DNA from: Deltaproteobacteria bacterium
Lineage (GTDB): Bacteria > Desulfobacterota > WTBG01 > CAIYCZ01 > CAIRTM01
Length of the DNA stretch: 37,959 nucleotides
Assembly (NCBI GenBank): GCA_016932595.1
Contig: JAFGCP010000082.1
Span: 1-37,959 of the forward strand
Direction of reading: 5' to 3'
In this document: positions 17,784 to 26,041 of the stretch, piece by piece
Layout: each line of letters starts with the position of its first letter
Position numbering within the stretch: position 1 is the first letter of the stretch
Position numbers and translations under genes: made by a program
The notes under the pieces: model-generated
Databases searched by the model: none
Told to the model about the DNA's origin: nothing
What the model saw: only the letters and a program-made list of their open reading frames with translations

Positions 17784-18740
17784 CTATTCTCCAAGAAAAA
17801 GGTCATCTTTTTTCTGCAGAAGATACTGCGCCCGCTTCCGGGCAATGGCGTTCACCAGCCGGTTTTCCGGGCAGACGTCAAGGTTGAATGACAGTATTTT
17901 CTGAATGTATTCGTCAAACTCTTTTTTGTTCTGGCCGGGGATGCTGACTGCTTCCACATAGGTGAGCCAGGGCGAGAGCTTTTTACCTGCCGCAAGGGCT
18001 TCGGCCTTTTTGAAGTATTCGACAGCTTTTTTCACATCACCGCCCATGATAGCGCCCCGGGCTTCATAGGATATGAAAAACTCCTGAATGGAGCCATTGT
18101 CATAGTCCGGGTCCAGCTCAAGAGCTCGCTGCATGCAGGCTGCGGCTTCAGGCAGCCGGGCTGCTGCCGCAGGGTCGGTCTTGGCAAGGGTTATCCATTT
18201 GGCAAGGGCTGCGCCTGACCAGTACAGATACGGTACGCTCGCCTTGTCATCTACCAGCTTCACAGCCTCGACGCAGTTTGCCGCGCAGGCTTTGGCATAG
18301 CCGGGAGAGCTGAGCTCAAGCCCCCGCCGGGCATAGCCGTGGGCGCGCTGGTAGAATAGTTTGGCCCTGTCGCGCTGGAGCTGGTAGCGGGCAAAATCCA
18401 AATCTTTCACCTCATCGGCTTTAAGTTCGCAGAATGCATAGCCGTAGAGCATATACCCTTGAGCAAGCGACAGGCACAGGCCCGTGTGCCGCGGCGTTTT
18501 TTCAAGCAGGGCTTCCATTGTTTTGAGGCTGAAGGGCAGGGCCCCCTCCACAAGCTCAAGATCGCTTTCTGAGGTGAAAGTTGTGCCGGCGCCTGACCCG
18601 AGGGCATCGGCAAAGGAGTTGACGGCTATTTTTTTAATGGAGCATGCCGGGAAAAAGAGCACAGCGGCAAGGACGCAGCAGAGTATGCTTCTGGAGATGA
18701 ACGCTGATTTCAGCCTTCTGGATTGACGGTGAGAGCTCAT
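17784..18740 (-). CDS. TRAP-associated TatT-like (T component) lipoprotein/TPR protein
   Basis: Lipobox-like LFFPAC, helical repeat region, stop 2 nt before the DctP start. Confidence 0.85.
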   Translation of the reverse strand: MSSHRQSRRLKSAFISRSILCCVLAAVLFFPACSIKKIAVNSFADALGSGAGTTFTSESDLELVEGALPFSLKTMEALLEKTPRHTGLCLSLAQGYMLYGYAFCELKADEVKDLDFARYQLQRDRAKLFYQRAHGYARRGLELSSPGYAKACAANCVEAVKLVDDKASVPYLYWSGAALAKWITLAKTDPAAAARLPEAAACMQRALELDPDYDNGSIQEFFISYEARGAIMGGDVKKAVEYFKKAEALAAGKKLSPWLTYVEAVSIPGQNKKEFDEYIQKILSFNLDVCPENRLVNAIARKRAQYLLQKKDDLFLGE

Positions 18741-18947
18741 GCCGCTAACCTTTACATAGTAAAAAGGGCGTTATTTTATTAATACAGACCCCTGTCGAGG
18801 TCAACAGAATAGTTGTAAAAGCGTCTGTTTGATCGAAGGTTTCAACCAGCCCGGCGGACTGGTTTATTGTGCTTGTTTGGCCTTTTATTATGTAGTATGT
18901 ATGTAAACTATCAGAGTCAGCGCTACAAGCTAACGATGAAAATAACA

Positions 18948-18975
18948 GGGATACAGCCTTGGCTATACGAATCCC
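18948..18975 (+). promoter_or_regulatory. 5' UTR hairpin upstream of cyclophilin gene
   Basis: GGGAT-ac-AGCC-tt-GGCT-atacga-ATCCC nested stem, 40 nt before the ATG. Confidence 0.4.
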
Positions 18976-19014
18976 GACAGCTTCAGTTAAATAAACTATA
19001 ACAACAGGTGCGCT

Positions 19015-19644
19015 ATGAAGAGAAAAAAAACAGGTATTGCCGTCGTGGCATGGTTTGCAGCCGCATTGCTTTCAGGTGGTTTTTTTACTGCACACGAGGC
19101 GCAGGCTATGCAGGAAAATAAAACTGTAAAGAAAATGGAGAGCAAAAAAATGGAGAATACCGAGGTCGTTTTTTCAACAAATCAGGGTGACTTTACTATT
19201 GAACTGTATGCCGACAAGGCCCCCATAACCGTGAAAAATTTTCTGGCCTATGTGGATGAGGGTTTTTTCAGCGACACGATTTTTCACCGTGTTATTCCCG
19301 GGTTTATGATTCAGGGCGGCGGCTTCAAAAAAGATATGTCGCAAAAACCGACAAAAGCGCCCATTAAGAACGAGGCCGACAATGGCCTGCGCAACAGCCG
19401 GGGCACGCTGGCGATGGCGCGCACAGGGGTTGTGGACAGCGCCACGGCGCAGTTTTTTATCAACCTTACCGACAACAGCTTCCTTGACCACGGCGTTCGC
19501 GATTTCGGGTATGCCGTGTTCGGCAAAGTAGTGAGCGGCATGGAGGTCGTGGACAAGATAGCAGCGGTCAAAACGGCCACGACAGGCGGTCATCAGAACG
19601 TGCCTGTTGAGCCTGTGATTGTCACCGGCGCAAAGCGCAAGTAG
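19015..19644 (+). CDS. Exported cyclophilin-type peptidylprolyl isomerase
   Basis: [67 protein letters not shown]; signal peptide. Confidence 0.96.
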   Translation: MKRKKTGIAVVAWFAAALLSGGFFTAHEAQAMQENKTVKKMESKKMENTEVVFSTNQGDFTIELYADKAPITVKNFLAYVDEGFFSDTIFHRVIPGFMIQGGGFKKDMSQKPTKAPIKNEADNGLRNSRGTLAMARTGVVDSATAQFFINLTDNSFLDHGVRDFGYAVFGKVVSGMEVVDKIAAVKTATTGGHQNVPVEPVIVTGAKRK

Positions 19645-19664
19645 AAAAATAGTGGCAATTTATG

Positions 19665-19706
19665 CAGCGCGGCCCTGAACCATGTTCTGCCGCGCTGTTT
19701 TTTTTT
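19665..19706 (+). terminator. Rho-independent terminator
   Basis: CAGCGCGGC...GCCGCGCTG 9-bp stem followed by a run of nine T. Confidence 0.85.
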
Positions 19707-19754
19707 GCTCAATCGCCGCTTGTTGTCCGGAAAAAATCGTGCTATTAATGCCGC

Positions 19755-20822
19755 ATGTCAACAGCCCAGAACACCTTACCGGCAGCAACCGGGGCGAGCG
19801 AGGCTTTTCAGCAGGCCCTGCCCAAGCTTGTCGTTTTTGTGAATGACAAATTCGCCCTTGAAAACCGTTTTGCCTGCGACGGCGTCGCCTGCAAACACAT
19901 GGATATTGCCCGTGAGTTCACCAGGCGCTTCGGCGACCTTCTTCTGGGCGTTTACAGCTTCGACCTTGTCGGGCAATTGCCTGATGAGGCTGCCGCCCAC
20001 ATCGCTTCCCTGGACAGCCGCGGCATCAAGCCCCCGTTTGTCGAGGCACTGCTGAAATCCTGGATCATGGCCATACAGTGCCTTGTGAAGCGTGAGGCTG
20101 CAGACCAGCTCATACCCGCCGTGCAGCATCTTTTACAGCAGCTGCCCTCCCTCTACGAGCGGCTGCAGAAGCCGCCGGAGGCCCTGCCCGCCGAAGCACA
20201 GCCGTTTTTCGATCTGCTCATGGCCAAAAACCGCAAGTTCGCAGCCGAAAATATCCTTTCCCGCATTCGCGACGGCGCCTCCATAGAGAGCGTCTATTCA
20301 GACATCCTGCTGCCCGCCCTTGAGCGCATGCGCCTTTTATGGCTGCAGAATAAAGTGAGCGCAGTTGATGAGCGCGCTGCTGATGATATCAGCCGCTATG
20401 TGATCCTGAGGGTCATCGACAGCATTTTCGGCGAGCGCCGCTTTCCCTTCAGGGCGCTTGTGGCCTGCATGCCCGGCGAACAGGAAGCCCTCGATGTGGA
20501 GGTTTTTGCCAATTTTCTCGAAATCAAGGGCTGGTCCGTCTACTTCCTTGGCAGCGATGTGTCAGATGAGGACATCATGTATGCCATTTTGAAGAACAGC
20601 CCGCAGGCTGTTGTGCTGGCTGTTTCATCAATCGCGGGCCTGCCCGAGGCGCAGCGCCTCATCGCCCAGCTCCGTGAGAAATACCCGCAGATAAAACTGG
20701 CGGTTCATGGCAGGGCTGCTTTGCTTGCGCGACAGCGCCTTGCCGCCCATGTCGATTTATTTATAAGCGGGCTTGAGGGCGGCCACAGCGAGCTTTTGAA
20801 GAAGGTGCTTCCCGATGCGTAG
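19755..20822 (+). CDS. B12-binding-like (cap + Rossmann) sensor/regulatory protein with degenerate cobalamin motif
   Basis: Cap-like LMAKNRKFAAENILSRIRDGASIESVYSDILLPALERMRLLW and PGEQEALDVEVFANFLEIKGWSVYFLGSDV; the canonical H and G of DxHxxG are absent. Confidence 0.75.
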   Translation: MSTAQNTLPAATGASEAFQQALPKLVVFVNDKFALENRFACDGVACKHMDIAREFTRRFGDLLLGVYSFDLVGQLPDEAAAHIASLDSRGIKPPFVEALLKSWIMAIQCLVKREAADQLIPAVQHLLQQLPSLYERLQKPPEALPAEAQPFFDLLMAKNRKFAAENILSRIRDGASIESVYSDILLPALERMRLLWLQNKVSAVDERAADDISRYVILRVIDSIFGERRFPFRALVACMPGEQEALDVEVFANFLEIKGWSVYFLGSDVSDEDIMYAILKNSPQAVVLAVSSIAGLPEAQRLIAQLREKYPQIKLAVHGRAALLARQRLAAHVDLFISGLEGGHSELLKKVLPDA

Positions 20823-21936
20823 CCGCGTAGCTTTCAAAATTCTCCTGCATGACCGCTCCACCACCGCTGGGGCTCTCATCGGCGTTATAGCCATTGTGTT
20901 TCTTGTTGGCCAGCAGATATCGGTATTGTTCGGGCTGTTCACCTACATGTCGGTGCTTGTTGACCATGGCGGCGCCGATATCTGGGTATGTTCCAAAAAT
21001 ACCGATAATATCAACGGCGCCGGCTATATACCCGAGCGGTATGTTGACCGCGTGTCGGGCCTTGCCGGGGTTGCATGGGCCGAGCCCCTGCTCTTTGGCG
21101 GGGCAAGCCTGGTGACGCGCGACGGAAAAAATGAGGCTGTACAGGTGGTGGGCCTGCGCAATCCGCGCGGAGCCGCAGGGCCGTGGCGATTCTATCAGGG
21201 AGGACAGGATGGCCTTCTCGAGTTTGAGGGGGCCACCATCGAGCGGCTCGATGCCAAGCTCTACGGCAATCCTCAGATCGGCGACAGCATCGAAATCGGC
21301 AATGTGCGCGTCCGGGTGAGCGCCATCACGCAGAGCGTGAAAGGCTTTGCAGGCCGCCTGGTTTTTACCAATATGGTCAAGGCCCAGGAAATTATTAAAA
21401 GTCCGCCCGGCCGGTGCAAGGCCGTGCTGGTGAAATTAAAGGATGGCGTCAGCCTGGAGGCCGGCCTTGCGCATGTGCGCAGCATGCTTCCTGGAGCCGA
21501 GGTGCTGAGCGCCGATGAGCTTTCGCGCATGACGCGCATTTATTATGTTAAAAATACGGGCATGGGGGGCAGTTTCGGCCTGTCAACACTCATCGGCGCG
21601 CTGGTTGGCATTATCATCATTACCCTTACCATGTACACGGGCGTGCTGCAGCGGCAGAAGGATTTTGCCGTGCTGCGGGCACTCGGGGCGCGCAAGCTCG
21701 ATATTTTTATTATCGTTCTTGCCCAGTCGCTCATGATCGGTGTCGTGGGGGTGTTCATCGGCTTTTTGCTGCTTGCCGGTTTTTTGAGCGGCACGCTCGA
21801 TTCTCCACTGCCGAGCTATATGCCTCTTTGGATTGCGCCCGTGCTGGCAGGCGCAACCCTGTTCATGTGCGTACTCGGGTCGCTGCTGGCCATGCGCAAG
21901 GCCATAAGCGTTGAGCCTGCGTCGGTGTTTAGATGA
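20815..21936 (+). CDS. FtsX/DevC-like ABC transporter permease
   Basis: MacB/FtsX architecture; C-terminal RQKDFAVLRALGARKLDIFIIVLAQSLMIG; start overlaps the upstream stop. Confidence 0.88.
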   Translation: MRSRVAFKILLHDRSTTAGALIGVIAIVFLVGQQISVLFGLFTYMSVLVDHGGADIWVCSKNTDNINGAGYIPERYVDRVSGLAGVAWAEPLLFGGASLVTRDGKNEAVQVVGLRNPRGAAGPWRFYQGGQDGLLEFEGATIERLDAKLYGNPQIGDSIEIGNVRVRVSAITQSVKGFAGRLVFTNMVKAQEIIKSPPGRCKAVLVKLKDGVSLEAGLAHVRSMLPGAEVLSADELSRMTRIYYVKNTGMGGSFGLSTLIGALVGIIIITLTMYTGVLQRQKDFAVLRALGARKLDIFIIVLAQSLMIGVVGVFIGFLLLAGFLSGTLDSPLPSYMPLWIAPVLAGATLFMCVLGSLLAMRKAISVEPASVFR

Positions 21937-21944
21937 AAAGAAAC

Positions 21945-22030
21945 AGCCTGTAGGTATTTAGGCTGTAGGCTGTAGCAGTGGCATCGGAGGAAGTCAGAAG
22001 TCAAACTTACACCTTGAACTTTGAACATCT
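21945..22030 (+). repeat. Composite in-register heptanucleotide repeat tract between permease and ATPase genes
   Basis: TTTAGGC TGTAGGC TGTAGCA ... AGTCAGA AGTCAAA ... CTTGAAC TTTGAAC. Confidence 0.7.
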
Positions 22031-22059
22031 ACGTTCCGGCGAAAAAGGCCCTGAATCAA

Positions 22060-22770
22060 ATGCTGCAACCCATTCTTCAGCTTGAAAGCATAACGCGGGA
22101 TTTTTCCGACGGCCGGAAGATTCGGCGCGTGCTGTATACGACCGATTTGTCGATTTTTCCCGGCGAGTTTACCATCATCGCAGGCCCCTCCGGCAGCGGC
22201 AAAACAACGCTGCTCACCATCATGGGGCTCATTCTGAAGCCTTCCGAGGGGGAGATAAGCATTCAAAACGAGCGGGTGACCCATCTGCCGGAAAACAGGC
22301 TTGCCACGGTGCGGCAGCAGAAATACGGCTTTGTCTTTCAGCAGGCCGAGCTTTTGCCTGCGCTGGATGTGCTTGAAAATGTGGTGGTTGCCAGCGGCAT
22401 TCAGGGACAAACGGTATCGGCAGGCCTGCGCAAAAAAGCCGGCGAGCTGCTCGACAGCTTCGGCATGGGCGACTGCCTTTCCATGACCACCCAGCAGCTC
22501 TCCGGCGGCCAGAAGCAGCGCGTGGCCATAGCCCGGGCCCTTATCAATGCGCCGGCCCTTCTTTTATGCGATGAGCCGACCTCAGCCCTTGATTCCGAGA
22601 GCAGCACCATCGTGCTCGACGCGCTCAAGCAGCTTTCAAAAGACACGACGCGCGGGCTTATCATGGTCACGCATGATCCGCGCGTGTTTCCGTATGCGGA
22701 CCGTTTGATTAAAATTGAAAACGGCTCCATTGTCTACGATTCGCGCCCCCAGGGCGCACAGGAGGCATGA
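22060..22770 (+). CDS. ABC transporter ATP-binding protein (LolD/DevA-like)
   Basis: Walker A GPSGSGKTT, signature LSGGQKQRVAIARAL, Walker B LLLCDEPTSALD; ATG 22060 preferred over TTG 22021. Confidence 0.95.
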   Translation: MLQPILQLESITRDFSDGRKIRRVLYTTDLSIFPGEFTIIAGPSGSGKTTLLTIMGLILKPSEGEISIQNERVTHLPENRLATVRQQKYGFVFQQAELLPALDVLENVVVASGIQGQTVSAGLRKKAGELLDSFGMGDCLSMTTQQLSGGQKQRVAIARALINAPALLLCDEPTSALDSESSTIVLDALKQLSKDTTRGLIMVTHDPRVFPYADRLIKIENGSIVYDSRPQGAQEA

Positions 22771-23636
22771 TGAAACTGTCATTCAAGTCCATCGTTATTA
22801 TAATCGTTTGCATTGCGGGGCTCGCATTCATTCTTTCGAGCCTGAAAAAATCATCGGCCCCTCCCCGGGTTGCGCCGCCGCCCAACCTTGCCGATGCTCC
22901 CATGCGGCTGTACGGCATGGTGGAGCCCGAAGGCCGTGAGGTGCTGGTCGGGCCGACCATGAGCAAGCGCGTGATCGAGGTGTTTGTGAAAGAAGGCGAT
23001 GCCGTGAAGACGGGCCAGCGCCTGTGCACGCTGGAGAGCAATGTCGAGCAGGAGCAGGTGAACCTTGCGGAGTCCCGCATGGCGCTGGCGCAGAAATCGC
23101 TCGAACTGTCAAACGATGATCTCAACCGCACCCGCAGCCTGTATGCCAAGCAGGTTGATTCTGAATATAAATTCACCCAGGCGCAGCTCCAGAATGCCAT
23201 GGAGCTGAAGCGGCTCAAGGTGGCAGGATCCGAGCTTGATGTGACCAAGGCCAAATTCGAAGAAACCGTTCTGCGCTCGCCCATCGACGGCGTCGTGTAC
23301 AAGTTCGATGTGCGCATCGGAGAGACCCTGCAGGCCGGCGATAACTCGAAGATCATACTCGGCGCAACGCAGCTCTGGGTGCGCCTTGCCGTTGAATCAT
23401 TCTGGAAAGACAGGGTGAAGGCAGATGCGGTTTTCAAGGTCTATGATTCGGAAACCAGGGAGTTTCTCGGAACGGGCGGCGTTGTGAGGCGCGTGCCCTA
23501 TATGGGCCGCCGCAACTACCGCACTGAAGACCTGCAGGAGCGGTTCGACACCAAGTTTCAGGACGTTATTCTGGGTCTCAAGCCCGAGAAGAAGGATATC
23601 CCCATCGGTCTGTCGGTGATCGCAGAAATGCAATAA
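22767..23636 (+). CDS. HlyD/DevB-like periplasmic adaptor subunit
   Basis: N-terminal TM anchor, biotinyl-lipoyl-like halves and coiled coil; ATGA overlap with the ATPase gene. Confidence 0.9.
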   Translation: MMKLSFKSIVIIIVCIAGLAFILSSLKKSSAPPRVAPPPNLADAPMRLYGMVEPEGREVLVGPTMSKRVIEVFVKEGDAVKTGQRLCTLESNVEQEQVNLAESRMALAQKSLELSNDDLNRTRSLYAKQVDSEYKFTQAQLQNAMELKRLKVAGSELDVTKAKFEETVLRSPIDGVVYKFDVRIGETLQAGDNSKIILGATQLWVRLAVESFWKDRVKADAVFKVYDSETREFLGTGGVVRRVPYMGRRNYRTEDLQERFDTKFQDVILGLKPEKKDIPIGLSVIAEMQ

Positions 23637-23753
23637 TGGTTTGCCCGGGTGTTGTGTTGAGGGGCAGGTGTCAAAACGCTATGTGAATAAAAAAGATATC
23701 CTCCTTGCGACTGGGAAAGCGGGGATGTATTCGTCTGTACTGAAATAATACTG

Positions 23754-24722
23754 TCAGTTGATTTCTATGTAGGCCTTCTGCCTGAGCTGCTGCATCCACA
23801 GAGTCATCTCTTTTTCAAACTGAGCGCCATAGATGGCGTTCTGGATATTTTTTTTGTGATCTTCCCAGGAGCCTCCGGGTGCATTGTCGCTGACGCTGCC
23901 TGCAGTGTCGATTACCTTGATGATGTGAAAGCCGATTTCCGTTTTGAAGACAGGGCTTACCTGGTCTTTTTGGAGGCTGAAGGCCAATTTCTCAATTTCC
24001 GGCATCAGCTCATCCTTGTGGAAATAGCCGATGTCTCCGCCCAGCTGGGCGCCTGCTCCCTGGGAATATTTAACAGCAAGCTTTCCAAAATCCTCGCCTG
24101 CCAGTATCTTCCTGTGCAGGTCTTTTGCGGTTTTTTCTATGTCGGTTATTTGGGCCTGCGATGCCTGGCCGGGGATGAGCAGCAGTATCTGCTGAATGCG
24201 AACGCGGGGGCCGGCCTTGGTGCTTCCGCGCATGTTTTGGTCGTAAAACTCCTGCATGTCCTTATCGGTTATATTTATTTTTGAGTGCACGGCCCGCCCG
24301 ATGGTACGCGACTGGATCAGCTCCCCCTCCAGGATTTTTTTATAATCCGCAACTGTTGTGCCCTTCCTGGCAAGCTCTTTGGCAAGCGTTTTCAGATCGA
24401 TCTTGTTCCGCCGAAGGACTTCATCAAGGGCATTTTCAATGTCCTTGTCCTTGATCGTTATCTCAAGTTTTTTTGCCTCCTGCAGGATCAGTTTTTTTTC
24501 AATGAGCTGGCCCAGCAGCTGGCGGTCTGCCTCCATGTCGGCCGGTATTTCCTGCGCTCCCATGAGCAGCATGGCTTTGTACTTTTCAAATTCAGACTGC
24601 GTAATGATTTCGCCGTTGACGGTTGCCAGAATGCGGTCGACGGTGACGCGGGCAGCGTCAGCCGGGGCGCTGTTGATCAGCAGGGCCAGCGCAAGGGCCA
24701 AACAGGTTTTATTCACGGACAC
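23754..24722 (-). CDS. SurA/PpiC-type periplasmic peptidylprolyl isomerase
   Basis: VDRILATVNGEIITQSEFEKYK SurA-N; RVRIQQILLLIP...GEDFGKLAVKYSQG..GGDIGYFHKDELMPEIEKLAFSLQKDQVSPVFKTEIGFHIIKV parvulin. Confidence 0.94.
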   Translation of the reverse strand: MSVNKTCLALALALLINSAPADAARVTVDRILATVNGEIITQSEFEKYKAMLLMGAQEIPADMEADRQLLGQLIEKKLILQEAKKLEITIKDKDIENALDEVLRRNKIDLKTLAKELARKGTTVADYKKILEGELIQSRTIGRAVHSKINITDKDMQEFYDQNMRGSTKAGPRVRIQQILLLIPGQASQAQITDIEKTAKDLHRKILAGEDFGKLAVKYSQGAGAQLGGDIGYFHKDELMPEIEKLAFSLQKDQVSPVFKTEIGFHIIKVIDTAGSVSDNAPGGSWEDHKKNIQNAIYGAQFEKEMTLWMQQLRQKAYIEIN

Positions 24723-24883
24723 TACTCCTTTCAGCGGGAGCGCACTATAAGCGGTGAACTCTGGGCCGATGAGATGTATTGTTTAATAATTTTTAATCTT
24801 GTGCAGCAGCATGCAGGGCATAGTGTATTGAATTATACTCATATACGCCGAGGAAGTAAAACATAATTGTTGGATATTTAGGG

Positions 24884-24911
24884 TTGACTTTGTGAAAACC
24901 TGAGCTACAAA
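24884..24911 (+). promoter_or_regulatory. Candidate promoter TTGACT-N16-TACAAA for the 24935-26497 operon
   Basis: -35 at 24884-24889, -10 at 24906-24911, 24 bp before the first ATG. Confidence 0.5.
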
Positions 24912-24934
24912 ATGAAAATGAGAGTTGAAGCCAT

Positions 24935-25174
24935 ATGCAGAACAAGGACTATTCAAAACTTGACCTGAGCCATATACGAATCAGCCTTGTCCTCAAGTGC
25001 ATGATTGCGGTGTGGTCGTTCTGCATCGCCATTACCAGCGAGACGCATGCCTCGGCGGTCTTCTACCTTGTCATCTGCATTTTGTTTGCTGGCCTTTTTG
25101 TCTTCCAGCTGAGCTTTTATAATGAGCTGAAAAAAAGCAGGAGGGACAGTCTTGACGACCTGCACCGGAGTTGA
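24935..25174 (+). CDS. Small two-TM membrane protein
   Basis: 79-aa ORF with two hydrophobic helices; overlaps the next CDS. Confidence 0.65.
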   Translation: MQNKDYSKLDLSHIRISLVLKCMIAVWSFCIAITSETHASAVFYLVICILFAGLFVFQLSFYNELKKSRRDSLDDLHRS

Positions 25175-26039
25175 CCCCAGAGCATTTTTTAAAAGAGTTG
25201 TTTTCTCAGGTGCGGCGATAGCCTGCCTGTTCATTGCAGGAGGAGCCATGCAGCAAAAATGCGCCAGCTATCCGAAACTTGACCGGTTTGAGGTTCTCCA
25301 GTATCTGTTTCATCCGAGAAAGGAGCCTCCGTCAGAGCCCATGCAGGGCGCTGTGGATTATGCCATTGCCGTGGATACGGATGCCGTTATCGTCTGCAGG
25401 TTTTATCCTGCAGGATCCCGGGCGCCGGCCATACTTTTTTTTCATGGCAATGGCGAAACGGTTGAAGAGTATGCAGAGATCGCCGCGATGTATAATCGTC
25501 TCGGCATCAGCCTGCTTGCCGTTGAGTACCGGGGCTATGGCCGCAGCACCGGAAAGCCTGCTGCAAGCTCAATGATCAGCGATGCGCACAGGATTTTTAC
25601 CGAAGTCAGGAAATGGCGCATGCAGCAGAAACATGGAGGCCCCCTCTTTGTCATGGGCCGCTCGCTCGGAAGCGCCCCGGCCATCGAGCTTGCTGCCCGC
25701 TATGAGGCGGAGCTTGCGGGCCTCATCATCGAGAGCGGCTTTGCCTATACCGAGCCCCTGCTGAGGTTTCTTGGCGTTGACACGAAGGGCCTGGGTATCA
25801 CCGAGGCCGACTGCTTCGGGAATTTCGAGAAAATCAAGGAATTTAAAAAACCGCTGCTCGTTATCCATGCACAGCTCGATCAGTTCATTCCTGTATCGGA
25901 TGCGGAAACGCTTATGAAAAACTGCCCCTCCCGGCGAAAACAGCTGCAGGTGATTCCCCGGGCCGATCATAATTCCATTCTGGGTTTTGCGGGCTCAGAC
26001 TATTTCAGATTTATTAAACAGTTCATTGATGGGCAGTAG
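25152..26039 (+). CDS. Alpha/beta hydrolase with N-terminal membrane anchor (TTG start)
   Basis: FFHGNGETVEEY, nucleophile elbow GRSLGS, Asp in QLDQFIPV, His in ADHNSIL; AGGAGGG Shine-Dalgarno 6 nt before the TTG. Confidence 0.9.
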   Translation: MTTCTGVDPRAFFKRVVFSGAAIACLFIAGGAMQQKCASYPKLDRFEVLQYLFHPRKEPPSEPMQGAVDYAIAVDTDAVIVCRFYPAGSRAPAILFFHGNGETVEEYAEIAAMYNRLGISLLAVEYRGYGRSTGKPAASSMISDAHRIFTEVRKWRMQQKHGGPLFVMGRSLGSAPAIELAARYEAELAGLIIESGFAYTEPLLRFLGVDTKGLGITEADCFGNFEKIKEFKKPLLVIHAQLDQFIPVSDAETLMKNCPSRRKQLQVIPRADHNSILGFAGSDYFRFIKQFIDGQ

Positions 26040-26041
26040 CC

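Noticed and set aside
22709-23437. 242-aa minus-strand ORF
   Set aside because: Antisense to the HlyD-like adaptor gene; Ser/Arg-rich with no domain.
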